From NCBI RefSeq assembly GCF_003007735.2, contig NZ_PXNQ02000001.1, forward strand, positions 1 to 64,000: a DNA stretch of 64,000 nucleotides, read 5' to 3'. Source of the stretch: Paracoccus methylarcula. Its GTDB lineage: Bacteria > Pseudomonadota > Alphaproteobacteria > Rhodobacterales > Rhodobacteraceae. The translations under genes and the position numbers were made by a program. Numbering within the stretch: position 1 is the stretch's first letter; each line of letters opens with the position of its first letter. The notes under the pieces are model-generated. The model searched no databases. It saw nothing but the letters and a program-made list of their open reading frames with translations, and was not told the DNA's origin. Of the stretch, positions 7,653-17,508 are shown one piece after another.

Positions 7653-9611
7653 TCACGTCTTCAAATGCATGATGGCTTTTGGCGCCCCGATATAGAATCC
7701 CTGCGCGTAATCTATTTCAAACTCCCGAACGATCGCCATTTGCCTTTCGGTCTCCACACCCTCGACGAGGATATTCGTCCCACGATTTTTCACCAGCTGG
7801 ACAATATCGCGAAACATCTTCCTTCCTTCACGGGTTTCACAGTCACGAAGGAATATTTTATCTATCTTCACTGTATCGAATTCGATAAAACGAAGCCAGG
7901 AAAGACCAGAAAATCCTGTTCCAAAGTCATCCAGCCAGAAACGGATGCCAAGTAACTTGAGATCATTTATACAGGCGGCGACATCCTCTTCCGACTCCAT
8001 CTCCAATCGCTCGGTAAGCTCGAAAACGAGCCTGTCGCCGGGCACTTCCATTTCCCGGAGAATAGCCGTAACGGAATTCGCAAACTCAGGTGCCATGAGC
8101 TGCACCGGTGAAACATTAATACTAACGGTCAATGAGTCCGGCTCTCTGGTCAAAATTTCCTCGCATGCCCTTCGGATCACCCAGTAACCCAATTCCAGGA
8201 TTGCCCCCGTGCGCTCCGCTATCGGTATGAAGACATATGGCGGAACAGAGGTGCCATCGGGCGCAGTCAGACGCATCAATGCCTCAAATGCTTCTATCCG
8301 GCCCGATGCGACATTTTTTACGGGTTGGTATACGAGCGACACGAGGTCCCGACCGACAGCCACTCGCAGCAGCGAGGCTATATTCTTGCTGAAATCAATA
8401 TTTTCGCGATTTTCCGGATCGAATATGCGGACGCTATTTCCACCGCCCGCCTTGGCCATGTATAGAGCGTGACCTGCTTCGTCGATTACCCTCTCCAGCC
8501 TCTCATCGCTCCCTGCCCTGGAATATGAGACGCCGACACTGACCGTCACAGCAGCAGGTTGGTCTGATTGATTCCGGTACTGCATACCCATGCCTTCCAC
8601 CCTTCTGCGCAATTCCTCTGACAGGGCGGAGATCCGTTTACACTCCTGTTTCGGCATGACTACAATAAATTCGTCTCCACTATACCGGCCAATTGTTGCC
8701 TCGTATGGGCTCATCAGCTCCCTCAACGTATCGGCGATAAAACGCAGGCACTGATCACCCTGCTGACTCCCGCAGGCATCATTGAAGCTCCTGAAAAAAT
8801 CGATATTGATCAGGATTATCGAGAACTTTCTTTTCGATATCAGCCAATCATTCCAATATTTTCGCAGCACCCCATCTACAGCGCGGCGATTATCCAGCCC
8901 CGTAAGGGAGTCCGTTTTCGACAACCTCAATAGCGCTCGTCTAAGCTCGCTGGCCCTTCTCTTCGCCTCCACGGACTTGAGAAACGCGTTATAGCGTTCC
9001 CTGTTTAGTCTCCAATTTATGTATGATGCAAAAACATAACACGAGAAAAAGTATACAGGCATGGAAATCCCGTAGGAAGTAGAATGCGACACGATCTGTG
9101 AAACGATAATGAGAGAGATCAAAATGATGAAAGAAGACACAACGGACAAAGCAATCCCGAAGGTAAAGAATACATTAGCTCCGATCAGAAACAGAGCGCC
9201 GTAGGCGATATAATACGATAAATTATCGACATGCCCCGTCGCAACAGACGGAACAAGCCATGCCAAGTGGCCAAAAACAACCGCAGAAGCACAAGTAAGA
9301 TCCAGCCAATACCTGTCAATGTCAGATCGAAACTGTACCTCCAAAACAATTACCGAAAAAACAGCAACAAAAAACCTGGCTGCTATAGTGTAGCTGGCAA
9401 TATCAGGAATCATGATGATATCCATGATCGAGAACAGCAGATAGACGACTACTGCCAGCCAAAGCCCACGTCTCGTCGCCACTCTTTGAGACGACTCACT
9501 ATCTTTCCTCCAGAGAACATGAAGATCTCGACTGGCCTGACCTTCATGTCGAGCGCCGCGATCTATGTTCTTCGTTGCTGCCGGCGCGCGATCTGACTGC
9601 TGATCCGTCAT
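7653..9611 (-). CDS. GGDEF-EAL cyclic-di-GMP enzyme with membrane sensor
   Basis: The protein has 652 residues. Residues 48-200 form about five or six membrane segments. The GGDEF domain carries SGDEF at 311-315, a substitution at the first glycine that weakens but does not exclude cyclase activity. The EAL domain looks complete: EAL at 443-445, NVSPVQL, ELTER, DDFGTG (561-566), VKIDK and EGVET (617-621). Cyclic-di-GMP hydrolysis is the likeliest activity. GGTGGA precedes the ATG. The gene lies upstream of, and in the same direction as, the cyclase at 5953-7146. Confidence 0.9.
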   Translation of the reverse strand: MTDQQSDRAPAATKNIDRGARHEGQASRDLHVLWRKDSESSQRVATRRGLWLAVVVYLLFSIMDIIMIPDIASYTIAARFFVAVFSVIVLEVQFRSDIDRYWLDLTCASAVVFGHLAWLVPSVATGHVDNLSYYIAYGALFLIGANVFFTFGIALSVVSSFIILISLIIVSQIVSHSTSYGISMPVYFFSCYVFASYINWRLNRERYNAFLKSVEAKRRASELRRALLRLSKTDSLTGLDNRRAVDGVLRKYWNDWLISKRKFSIILINIDFFRSFNDACGSQQGDQCLRFIADTLRELMSPYEATIGRYSGDEFIVVMPKQECKRISALSEELRRRVEGMGMQYRNQSDQPAAVTVSVGVSYSRAGSDERLERVIDEAGHALYMAKAGGGNSVRIFDPENRENIDFSKNIASLLRVAVGRDLVSLVYQPVKNVASGRIEAFEALMRLTAPDGTSVPPYVFIPIAERTGAILELGYWVIRRACEEILTREPDSLTVSINVSPVQLMAPEFANSVTAILREMEVPGDRLVFELTERLEMESEEDVAACINDLKLLGIRFWLDDFGTGFSGLSWLRFIEFDTVKIDKIFLRDCETREGRKMFRDIVQLVKNRGTNILVEGVETERQMAIVREFEIDYAQGFYIGAPKAIMHLKT

Positions 9612-10141
9612 CTTTCCACCGCCAATCCGGTTGACACGCTCAACCGAGTCATCCGGATTACATGCCCGCCTTCCGGAGCGGAAAGCCGGAACGTTCCACA
9701 GAACCCGGATCGCGAATCATTGAGAAAGGAGTATGCAACATCTGCGATCAAGGAAAACGGCCAACTCGGTTTCGAACCAGCCATCCGGTTCATCACAGAT
9801 TCAGTAGATGTAGTTAAACCCGATACGCAGCGCAGCCAAGCATATCCGCCCCCGCAACGTTCCTGGTGACTGAAACGACCGCAGCGGTCTATCTCCACTG
9901 CCCTTCTTGCGCAGCAATTCGGAACCGGAAACTCCGTGCGAACCAAGTCATTTCTCCCGATCTCCTCTCCTGGCCCAGAGATGTGGCGATACCGTTCATC
10001 ATCACCGCCGGAATTATTCCGTGACATATCGGATTATCCCGCACCAGCATCAAGCACCTGCAATGTGATTTCCGGCGTGACTCTGCCGATCCACATATAC
10101 AGATATCACCATCAAAATAAACATACTCTCGCGGCATTCAC
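9612..10141. other. 530-base stretch without a clear gene
   Basis: Several overlapping minus-strand frames exist. One (9608-10027) ends in an ATGA overlap with the GGDEF-EAL start, but its sequence resembles no family I know and its composition is poor. No promoter, repeat or RNA gene stands out. It probably includes the leader of the GGDEF-EAL gene. Confidence 0.4.
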
Positions 10142-10468
10142 TCAATGCCTTAGCGATAAGCGAGCACCCTTTCTTGCCTCGTTACTGTCTTCGATCTCAG
10201 TTATTTCCGACAGGTAATTTTCCTGCACCCAGTTTCTGAGGATGTGCCGGATAAGTTCATCTTTTTCGATTTTCTTCTCGAACGCCACTTCGGCAAGCGC
10301 GAAATCGACATCCGCATCAATCATGACTGTGTTGCTATTACGAATTCTGATTGCCGCACGCCGCAACAAAGCAGCAATCTCATGATCCACAACGTCACCG
10401 GTTCGTTCGGAAGCAATATTCAATGCACTGGCAAGGGAATGACGGGTCATTTGGTCATCTTCATCCAT
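10142..10468 (-). CDS. Hypothetical protein, 108 residues
   Basis: This acidic, mostly helical small protein starts at ATG 10468 (a TTG two codons upstream is possible). It has MTRHSLASALNIASERTGDV near the start and ends ...SLRH. No signal peptide, membrane segment or known motif is visible. The even codon use over the whole length and the helical pattern favour a real gene. There is no strong ribosome binding site. Function unknown. Confidence 0.45.
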   Translation of the reverse strand: MDEDDQMTRHSLASALNIASERTGDVVDHEIAALLRRAAIRIRNSNTVMIDADVDFALAEVAFEKKIEKDELIRHILRNWVQENYLSEITEIEDSNEARKGARLSLRH

Positions 10469-11149
10469 CTTCAATGGAGCTGTTCGGAACTATCGGCACC
10501 CAATCCAGGGCAGAAGTTCTCGAAACATGGATCACAACAAGAACATTAGATCACTGAACAGAAGCTACGCGCAAGGATTCCTCGCGAAAGCAACGTGAAT
10601 TGTTGATGCGACCACCCACCGCCACCGGAGGGTGGCCGCAGTGCAAGATCACCTGTCGCAGCATGTGGTTTTCGGCTCATCAGTTTCTCCCCCTATGTCC
10701 TCGTCCGAAAAAACCAATCAATGGTTTGTTTTCATTGAATTTTATTGTCTCTCCGAATCCACGCTCCAGCATGATCTCGAGCAGTCGCATGAAAAGGCCA
10801 CTACTGAGAAAATGGAATCGGGCAGTGCACCGATGTTGCGGGACACATGTGAAATCGACGGGAAAGCTGTGCCCCCTCACGCGAACTGTACGTCCGCAAG
10901 GGGTCAGAAAGACCTAATCTACTAAGTAAATGTGATCGAATCACCTCCGGCTCGCAAGAATCCGCCTATTGCTGCCATGCAGTCCCGTATGTTGCGGCGG
11001 AATAGCGGGTTCTGCAAGGGGGGAGTGACCCGTGTCTGTTGACAGAAGAGCGAGGCTGCTAGAAAAGGCTCTATGAACCGGTGCCCTGCGACACAATCAC
11101 AGTGCATGTACTGCATGGCTTGCAAACCAGGAATAATTGAGGAAACTGT
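10469..11149. other. 680-base stretch without a clear gene
   Basis: I see no supported coding region. A short stem (CCACCC at 10612-10617 with GGGTGG at 10630-10635) occurs but lacks a T-run. The last 50 bases form the leader of the small secreted protein gene at 11150. Confidence 0.4.
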
Positions 11150-11467
11150 ATGGCGTTCAGGAAATCCACTTCAATGGCCCTTAACATTAATCGAAGATGG
11201 ATAGCCGGGGTTGCTGTCGGGATTATGGCCCTCACGACTTTTTCCTCAATCGCCCATGCCGAAGGTGATCATGGTGCCAAAGAAAGGGTGCGTTCAGTAT
11301 ATCTGGTCAAATACTGGGTCAACGACCAGGTCCGCTATAATAAAGCCTCCTCGGGGAAAATTGTAAAAATCCCTGCCAGCAAATATTTGAGCAGCAACCC
11401 TTATACCTGCACACCAAGCGGTTTCGGTCAGAAATCCCGGTGTTATTCCACTCACTCCAAACATTGA
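11150..11467 (+). CDS. Small secreted protein of unknown function
   Basis: This is a 105-residue precursor. Residues 9-38 form a signal peptide (NRRWIAGVAVGIMALTTFSS then AHA before EGDH), so the mature protein is about 67 residues and exported. The mature part is basic, with two cysteines (CTPSGFGQKSRC) that could pair. GAGGAAA sits seven bases before the ATG. It converges with the polysaccharide operon, whose last gene ends at 11591, so it may act in the envelope or matrix, but nothing shows this directly. No family recognised. Confidence 0.6.
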   Translation: MAFRKSTSMALNINRRWIAGVAVGIMALTTFSSIAHAEGDHGAKERVRSVYLVKYWVNDQVRYNKASSGKIVKIPASKYLSSNPYTCTPSGFGQKSRCYSTHSKH

Positions 11468-11590
11468 TTTCCACCTTCCATGGTTTCCGCATAATATTCT
11501 GGAATTGCTGCCCCTCATCCTCCTTCACCCGGTGGATGGGAGGGTTCGACCGTCTGGCGACGAGCGAGCCACTCCCTTGATGTCTGGGGA

Positions 11591-12538
11591 TCAGTCAAGC
11601 GGGTGATTTGCGACACGCCAGTCGGGGTGTCCTACATCTCTGGGCCAAGGATAAGTCTCGCGATCATTGAAATAGACTACCGCAGTCATCGCGGGAAACT
11701 CTTCGTGCGGCTTGTTCGCTTCTGCGGCCCAGGCCCGCACGTAATCGTCGTTTCCTTCATAGCCGAGTTCGGCGATCACGATCGGCTTTCCGAAACCCGC
11801 GACGCGATCATAACTTGGCTTCGTACGCTCGGCGAAGGTCATATCGCGCCCGAACTCAAGCTCATCATAGGGCTGATACCCGAATACCGACAGGCCGATG
11901 ACATCCAGATAGTCATCCCCGGGATAATAGGCTTCCAACCCCTCCATCCCTTTTGGCGACCACATGTATTTGGCGGATGGCAGATGTTCGCGGCAAATGT
12001 CGATGACGTGCCGATAGGCCTTCACATAGCCTTGCGGGTTCCAATATGCCCAGGTGAAGTTCCCTTCCTCACGATCCTCCATTTCCTGCGCCCAACGGAT
12101 CGTAACAGGGCTTTCAAGTTTGGCAGCCGATGAACAGATCGCGGCCATGTTGGAATCGTAGCGCCCGGCCAGGATTCCATTCAAGAGATCATCGGGGCTG
12201 ACGCGCCAGTCTCGCGCCCATGACCACGGCTCGACCGTGATCAGCAAAGAGCGGCCGCGTTCTTGGGCATAGGTATCCGCAGCTTCGAGAGTCGTCAGAT
12301 CCACATCTTCCCACGGTAGAAACAGATGCTCGATCTTTGAGCTGGCGTCGCTGGCATAGTCCCCGTGCGGATCATATGCTCCGGGTGTCACGGGTTCCGA
12401 TGCAACTATGGGGCGCTTGTCGTGAAACTGGCTGCGACGGTCCACACTCGCCCCTGAAACACCGCTTTGTGCGTAAGCGCCGCCTGAAACGGCGATGCTT
12501 CCTAGCAGAGCGACAATTGGTTTAGAAAGATTTTCCAT
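11591..12538 (-). CDS. Glycoside hydrolase family 26-like protein, secreted
   Basis: The protein has 315 residues with an N-terminal signal peptide (about 1-24, ending AYAQ). Two glutamates sit where GH26 has its acid/base and nucleophile: E152 in RWAQEME and E257 in IAELGYEG. GH26 enzymes cut beta-mannan or beta-1,3/1,4 glucans. As the last gene of the polysaccharide operon it may trim or release the exported polymer rather than degrade food. It follows the DUF995 gene by four bases. The substrate cannot be told from sequence. Confidence 0.8.
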   Translation of the reverse strand: MENLSKPIVALLGSIAVSGGAYAQSGVSGASVDRRSQFHDKRPIVASEPVTPGAYDPHGDYASDASSKIEHLFLPWEDVDLTTLEAADTYAQERGRSLLITVEPWSWARDWRVSPDDLLNGILAGRYDSNMAAICSSAAKLESPVTIRWAQEMEDREEGNFTWAYWNPQGYVKAYRHVIDICREHLPSAKYMWSPKGMEGLEAYYPGDDYLDVIGLSVFGYQPYDELEFGRDMTFAERTKPSYDRVAGFGKPIVIAELGYEGNDDYVRAWAAEANKPHEEFPAMTAVVYFNDRETYPWPRDVGHPDWRVANHPLD

Positions 12539-12542
12539 GATC

Positions 12543-13106
12543 TTACCTTCCTCGTTGTTCGGATGACCGAGCCGAGGCGAGTGCGGCTTTCACGCCCTCA
12601 AGCTCCTCGGATACCAGGTCATCGGGGATCAGTTTGCTGGCTTCGTCTTCCGCGCGGGGTGGAGCATGACGGAAAATATACCATTCGCCATCGGGTTCAC
12701 GCTTTTGATAGACGGTGCCTTCGTGAACCCGATGCGAAAAGCAGGTCCTGTCGGGAAATGTGCCGTCCCGCACATGCCACGTTGCGTCAAAGCACATGCG
12801 GCTGGAATTGGTGGCGAGCCAGCGGCCTTCGGCCCAGGTTTTCCCGGCCTCATCTTCGCTCCATGCGCTGAATAGTTGCGGCGACCCCTTCATATATCCG
12901 ACGCCATTATCCCACTGCCAGCTCTTGTCCTTGTAGATGTCCTGGATTTCAGCAACGGTCATGAACCGTGCCGTGGGATATTTTGCGGTATCGCGTGGCG
13001 GATTGGTGGAAGACGGTTCGGCACAGCCGGCAGCGATCAAAACGATCGGCATCAACATGCGAGGCCGAAGCAAGACGCGAACCAGTCGAGTTTCAGAGAT
13101 GTTCAT
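12543..13106 (-). CDS. DUF995-type lipoprotein
   Basis: The protein has 187 residues starting at ATG 13106, chosen for GGGAGG just upstream; an ATG seven codons earlier is possible. A lipoprotein signal ends in LIAAGC, so the protein is probably anchored in the envelope. The rest (WQWDNGVGYMKG, MCFDATWHVRDG, CFSHR) resembles DUF995 proteins found in alphaproteobacterial polysaccharide loci. It overlaps the end of ugd by 14 bases, showing translational coupling. A role in assembly or export is inferred. Confidence 0.75.
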   Translation of the reverse strand: MNISETRLVRVLLRPRMLMPIVLIAAGCAEPSSTNPPRDTAKYPTARFMTVAEIQDIYKDKSWQWDNGVGYMKGSPQLFSAWSEDEAGKTWAEGRWLATNSSRMCFDATWHVRDGTFPDRTCFSHRVHEGTVYQKREPDGEWYIFRHAPPRAEDEASKLIPDDLVSEELEGVKAALASARSSEQRGR

Positions 13107-14523
13107 TGAAGCCTCCCATCGGTTCAAGATAAGCAGACCGCCCCAATTGATCGTGACGGATCTGCCGCCGCATATTTGGCATTTCTCTCATGGCATCGAT
13201 CTCGCTCCGGCCCACCGCCGCACGGCCAATGGCCGACACGCGGAAACCGATTTTTTCTGCAAGGCCGGGTTCAAAGGCGTTTCTGAGATCGATAAGAACA
13301 GCGCGGCGCATGACCCGCTTGAGACGCGTCAGGTCAAGCTCGCGAATATTGTCCCAATCGGTCATGATGACGACGGCGTCGGCATCGCGCGCGCATTCAT
13401 AAGCATCGTCATGGAACTTGACATCCGGCATGAGCTGCCTGGCATTTTCGTTGCCGACCGGGTCATAGGCACGAATACGGGCACCGAACCGCTGCAATGT
13501 CTCAATAAGCGGCAGGGAAGGCGCGTCGCGCATATCATCCGTATCGGGTTTGAAGGTCAGGCCGAGAACCGCTATCGTCCGGCCGTCCACATCCCCGTTC
13601 AGGGCGTCCGTCACTTTCAGCGCCATGCGACGCTTTCGCGCCTCGTTGGCGCTTACCGTTTCCTCGACGATCCGCAACGCGACGCCATAATCCTGGGCGG
13701 TTCTCAACAGCGCCATCGTGTCCTTCGGGAAGCAGGATCCTCCATAGCCCGGGCCGGCGTTGAGGAAACTTGTTCCGATGCGCTTATCAAGACCAATCCC
13801 CAACGCCAGTTCGCCCACATCACAGCCCACCTGTTCACAGACATCGGCCAATTCGTTGATGAAGGTGATCTTGGTCGCCAGAAACGCATTCGCGGCATAT
13901 TTGATGAGTTCCGAAGTGCGCCGCCGGGTCACGACGATGGGCGTATTGCTTGCCGCGAGTGGTGGAGTGTAAAGTTGAGTCAGCACCCTGCGCGAGCGTT
14001 CATCCTCGGCACCGATGACGACCCGATCCGGTTCCCGAAAGTCGCGAATTGCCGAGCCTTCGCGTAGAAATTCGGGGTTGGAGGCCACCGAAAACGATCC
14101 GGCCTTGCGGGCCGAGTCGATTATTTTCTGCACGACATCGCCCGTCCCGACCGGGACGGTGGATTTCACCACCACAACGGTATCATCCTCTATCAGTGGC
14201 GCGATCTCGCGAATGGCCGCGAATACAAATGACAGATCCGCGTCCCCGTGTTCGGCCCGTGGCGGGGTGCCAACAGCGATAAACACGATCGCGGCCCCTT
14301 TCAGGGCTTCGGTCAGATTGCATGTGAAGTTCAGGCGGCCGATCGCGGAGTTACGCTCGATCAACTCATCCAGGCCGGGTTCATATATCGGCACGACACC
14401 GCGCTCCAGGCTGCGGATCTTCTGTATATCCTTGTCGACACAAAAGACGTCATGTCCCCAGGAGGCAAAACAGGTTCCGCTGACCAATCCGACATAGCCG
14501 GTTCCAATAACTGCGATCTTCAT
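13093..14523 (-). CDS. ugd: UDP-glucose 6-dehydrogenase
   Basis: This 476-residue enzyme oxidises UDP-glucose to UDP-glucuronate with two NAD+. It has the N-terminal NAD site (IGTGYVGLV), NPEFLREG (149-156), the catalytic cysteine C264 in GGSCFPKD, and the C-terminal UDP-binding domain (LGLTFKPDTDDMRDAPS). It is about 40 residues longer than most family members because of a C-terminal tail after VLIDLRN. Within the operon it feeds the decarboxylase at 17509-18522, which turns UDP-glucuronate into UDP-xylose. Confidence 0.93.
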   Translation of the reverse strand: MKIAVIGTGYVGLVSGTCFASWGHDVFCVDKDIQKIRSLERGVVPIYEPGLDELIERNSAIGRLNFTCNLTEALKGAAIVFIAVGTPPRAEHGDADLSFVFAAIREIAPLIEDDTVVVVKSTVPVGTGDVVQKIIDSARKAGSFSVASNPEFLREGSAIRDFREPDRVVIGAEDERSRRVLTQLYTPPLAASNTPIVVTRRRTSELIKYAANAFLATKITFINELADVCEQVGCDVGELALGIGLDKRIGTSFLNAGPGYGGSCFPKDTMALLRTAQDYGVALRIVEETVSANEARKRRMALKVTDALNGDVDGRTIAVLGLTFKPDTDDMRDAPSLPLIETLQRFGARIRAYDPVGNENARQLMPDVKFHDDAYECARDADAVVIMTDWDNIRELDLTRLKRVMRRAVLIDLRNAFEPGLAEKIGFRVSAIGRAAVGRSEIDAMREMPNMRRQIRHDQLGRSAYLEPMGGFNEHL

Positions 14524-14541
14524 GCATCTACTCCCTTTTTG

Positions 14542-16386
14542 TTACTGGTTGGATTGACTGGCGGGGTTCGCTCGCCAGCGCGGATGGAAAACGGTTCTGT
14601 AAAGGTCCCGCCCTCCGACTCCCGCACCGGCCACCGAATAGCGATAATCGAAAAGCGAAAAGCTCTCGGCCCCCCAGGAAAGCGCCTCGACACCGTCACG
14701 GCCCCGCTCGAACACCGCGAATCCCGGCAGGATGGCCAGAACAAGCAGGCTGACTGCAAGCGCGGGGCGATAAAGCCATGATCGGCAACGAACCGCGTTC
14801 TCGCGGGCATGCTGAATAACAATGACGAACAGGAGCAGCGTATAAATGAGGGCGTTGGCAATAGCGAAAACGTAGAAGCCTCGGCTGTTGATGCTGGCAT
14901 CCGCAACGAGCAGAACCGGCAAGGCAGAGATGATTGCCAGAACACCGTAAGGGGCCAGGACCCGCCCCGGCAGCGGATCCACGTCGGACGCGCCCTTTGG
15001 GGTGACACGGAAATCCACGAAGGAACCTGTCAGCCGGTCGCGTAGCGCAGCCAGAGCTCCCGCGAGCGCCCAAGGCCAGCGCGCGAACAGGAACAACGTC
15101 ATTTCGAAACTGAGTATCTTCGCGTCATGCGGCCGGAATGTGCCGCTGGCCCGCCAGCGATAGGCCAGCAGGATCAGCAGGATGGCCTGCGGCAGAAAAT
15201 GCTCGAGGAAATCGGGATAGGTGACGGCAACGAAATTCTCGCCACTCGTCAGCGCGATAATGGGCAGGGCGAACATCAGCGCCATGAACAGGGAGAACAG
15301 CGGATACCAGAGCTGCGAGAACAGGAACTGGAACTTCAACCGCAAAGGCAGTTTGCCGATCAGCCTGGGCGTATATTGCAGCAGGATCGTCACCAGGCTG
15401 CGGGACCACTGGAATTCCTGCGTTACGAGATCAGAGAAACTGCATGGCCCGTCGCCGTGAGCAATTGCATCGAGCGCGTGCGCCCCACGCCACCCGCCCG
15501 CATTCATCATCAGCGTGGTGGAATGATCTTCCGCCAGTTCGGGACCAAGGCCGCCGATCTGTTTCAGTGCCGCCGTGCGGGCGGCATAATGCGAACCGAT
15601 ACACAGCGGAGCCAGCCCATTGTTATAACCGGCCTGCAGAGCACCGTGCATGCTGGCTTCCGCATAAAGGCGTCCACGCGCTGACCAGCTTGCTGCCGCA
15701 TTGCGATCACAAATGCTGGGTGCGGAAACGTAGCCTACCGCGGGATCGGCAAACGGCCGCAGCATCTGGAACAGGTAGCCCGGGTCCGGCACATGATCCG
15801 CATCGAGCTGCACCACATAGTCGTAACGCTCGTAACCGTAATGGTCGTAGAAGAAGGCCAGATTGCCTTCCTTGCAGCGCGTCCGGCGCGGCCAGGTCCT
15901 GAGGTGATAATCGGGCCTTCCCCTGCGCGTGGAAACAAATACGCCGTTCTCCCGGCACCACGCGAGCGTGTCCAGCGACGGATCCTCATCGGCAAGCCAT
16001 GTGTCATGGGGCACATCCTGCGCGAGCATGGCCCGCAGCGTCTCGGCCACAACCTCGAAAGGTTCGGACGGAGCCTTCGTCACGACCATCGCGACACGGC
16101 TATTCGCAGGTAGTTTGAGCGGCCCATCCGGACGGCGTGCCCGGAAGAAGATCACGATGAAATATATCGGCAGCAAGGTAACCCAGGCCAACACCACCGT
16201 AATCACGACGGAGCCGGTCAATTGCACGTGATTGGCCGGTTCAATCCACCAGGACCAGAAATAGATCAGGGCAGCGGCCCACGCTCCGGCCCCAAGCAGA
16301 TATTCCAGCCGCCGCGATCCGGCAAAGACCGGCGACATGAGGGAAGCATCCCGGGTTCTCCTGCTTGTCATTCGAGGCAGTTTCAT
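14542..16386 (-). CDS. Processive family 2 glycosyltransferase (cellulose synthase-like)
   Basis: The protein has 614 residues: two N-terminal membrane helices (30-80), a cytosolic GT2 domain and five or more C-terminal helices. GT2 landmarks are the first aspartate region LADEDPS (131-137), DAD in QLDADH (195-197), the base region AEDH (285-288) and QEFQW (323-327), the last equivalent to Q..RW in BcsA. No PilZ domain is visible, so direct c-di-GMP control is not evident. Its ATG overlaps the epimerase stop (ATGA). It should polymerise nucleotide sugars made by the neighbouring genes; polymer identity is unknown. Confidence 0.88.
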   Translation of the reverse strand: MKLPRMTSRRTRDASLMSPVFAGSRRLEYLLGAGAWAAALIYFWSWWIEPANHVQLTGSVVITVVLAWVTLLPIYFIVIFFRARRPDGPLKLPANSRVAMVVTKAPSEPFEVVAETLRAMLAQDVPHDTWLADEDPSLDTLAWCRENGVFVSTRRGRPDYHLRTWPRRTRCKEGNLAFFYDHYGYERYDYVVQLDADHVPDPGYLFQMLRPFADPAVGYVSAPSICDRNAAASWSARGRLYAEASMHGALQAGYNNGLAPLCIGSHYAARTAALKQIGGLGPELAEDHSTTLMMNAGGWRGAHALDAIAHGDGPCSFSDLVTQEFQWSRSLVTILLQYTPRLIGKLPLRLKFQFLFSQLWYPLFSLFMALMFALPIIALTSGENFVAVTYPDFLEHFLPQAILLILLAYRWRASGTFRPHDAKILSFEMTLFLFARWPWALAGALAALRDRLTGSFVDFRVTPKGASDVDPLPGRVLAPYGVLAIISALPVLLVADASINSRGFYVFAIANALIYTLLLFVIVIQHARENAVRCRSWLYRPALAVSLLVLAILPGFAVFERGRDGVEALSWGAESFSLFDYRYSVAGAGVGGRDLYRTVFHPRWRANPASQSNQ

Positions 16387-17369
16387 GTCCGCGGCTCCAG
16401 TCCGAAAAACGGGGCTGCGGTGCGAATGATCGTGTCGAGGTCGGAACAGGCCGTTTCGAAGCCCAGCGTTTTTGCCGCAAGCGCGGGATCGGCATAGAGC
16501 ACGGGGGGATCGCCCTCACGGCGATCCCGCATCACGAAAGGAACAGCGCGGCCTGTCAGGCGGCCGATCGCCCGGAGAATTTCCCTCACCGATGTGCCAT
16601 GACCTGTGCCGAGATTGACAGACAAGTTGCTGCCGCCACCGGCAAGCCATTCAACCGCCAGCACATGGGCGCGTGCCAGATCGACAACATGTATGTAGTC
16701 GCGAATGCAGGTCCCATCCGGCGTGTCATAATCGCCGCCATAGATCTCAAGCGAATGGATGGTGCCTGCCGCGGCCATCAAGGCTCGTGGAATGAGATGC
16801 GTTTCCGGGTCATGTGTTTCGCCCAATTCTCCATCGAGATCGGCGCCGCATGCGTTGAAATACCTTAGCGAGACGTAACGGAGATCATACGCCGCCCAAT
16901 AATCGGCCAGCATCTGCTCGGCGATCAGTTTCGTACGGCCATAGGGGTTAATGGGACATTGCGCATCCTGCTCGCGGACAGGAAGATGATCTGGGATGCC
17001 GTAGGTGGCGCAGCTCGACGAGAAGATGACCCTGGGGATCCCTGCCATGCGGCAGGCGTCCAGCAAGGACAGCGTCCCCTCGACATTGTTGCGATAATAT
17101 TTCCCCGGCTCTTTCACGGATTCACCGACATACGCGGATGCAGCGAAGTGAACGACCGCAACCGGGCGATATTCTTCAAGCGCATCGATCAGCTTGGGCG
17201 TATCGAGAATGTCACCCTCGATGAGGTCGCCCCAACGAACAGCCGCCCGATGTCCGGTTGAAAGATTGTCATACACGACAGGTTGGAACCCCCGCCCGGC
17301 AAGCAGCTTGGCAGTATGGCTGCCGATAAAGCCGGCGCCTCCAGTGACAATGACTGCATTTCCGATCAT
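16383..17369 (-). CDS. galE: UDP-glucose 4-epimerase
   Basis: This 328-residue SDR-type epimerase interconverts UDP-glucose and UDP-galactose. It shows TGGAGFIGSH (9-18), SSSCATYG and the catalytic pair Y143/K147 in NPYGRTK. The start at 17369 begins the Rossmann fold directly; the frame stays open upstream but has no homology there. It overlaps the GT2 gene by four bases and follows the decarboxylase gene by 139 bases. It probably supplies UDP-galactose for the polymer. Confidence 0.92.
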   Translation of the reverse strand: MIGNAVIVTGGAGFIGSHTAKLLAGRGFQPVVYDNLSTGHRAAVRWGDLIEGDILDTPKLIDALEEYRPVAVVHFAASAYVGESVKEPGKYYRNNVEGTLSLLDACRMAGIPRVIFSSSCATYGIPDHLPVREQDAQCPINPYGRTKLIAEQMLADYWAAYDLRYVSLRYFNACGADLDGELGETHDPETHLIPRALMAAAGTIHSLEIYGGDYDTPDGTCIRDYIHVVDLARAHVLAVEWLAGGGSNLSVNLGTGHGTSVREILRAIGRLTGRAVPFVMRDRREGDPPVLYADPALAAKTLGFETACSDLDTIIRTAAPFFGLEPRT

Positions 17370-17508
17370 GGTAGATAGCTTCCCTGTTGTGCGCGAATCC
17401 ACCGCACATTCCCGAATGCACGGAACTCGCGTCAATTTTCCCGTTCGGGCTGTCTGGAACCTTCGAATGGCGTCAACGGCTGCCCGAACAGAGCCGTTCG
17501 ACCACGAC

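Noticed and set aside
9608..10027. Minus-strand ORF ending in an ATGA overlap with the GGDEF-EAL gene
   Set aside because: The overlap is suggestive, but the sequence has no family resemblance and no ribosome binding site, and competing frames are equally open.
13190..14781. Several long plus-strand frames inside ugd and the GT2 gene
   Set aside because: They are antisense shadows in GC-rich DNA; the minus-strand frames carry all catalytic motifs.
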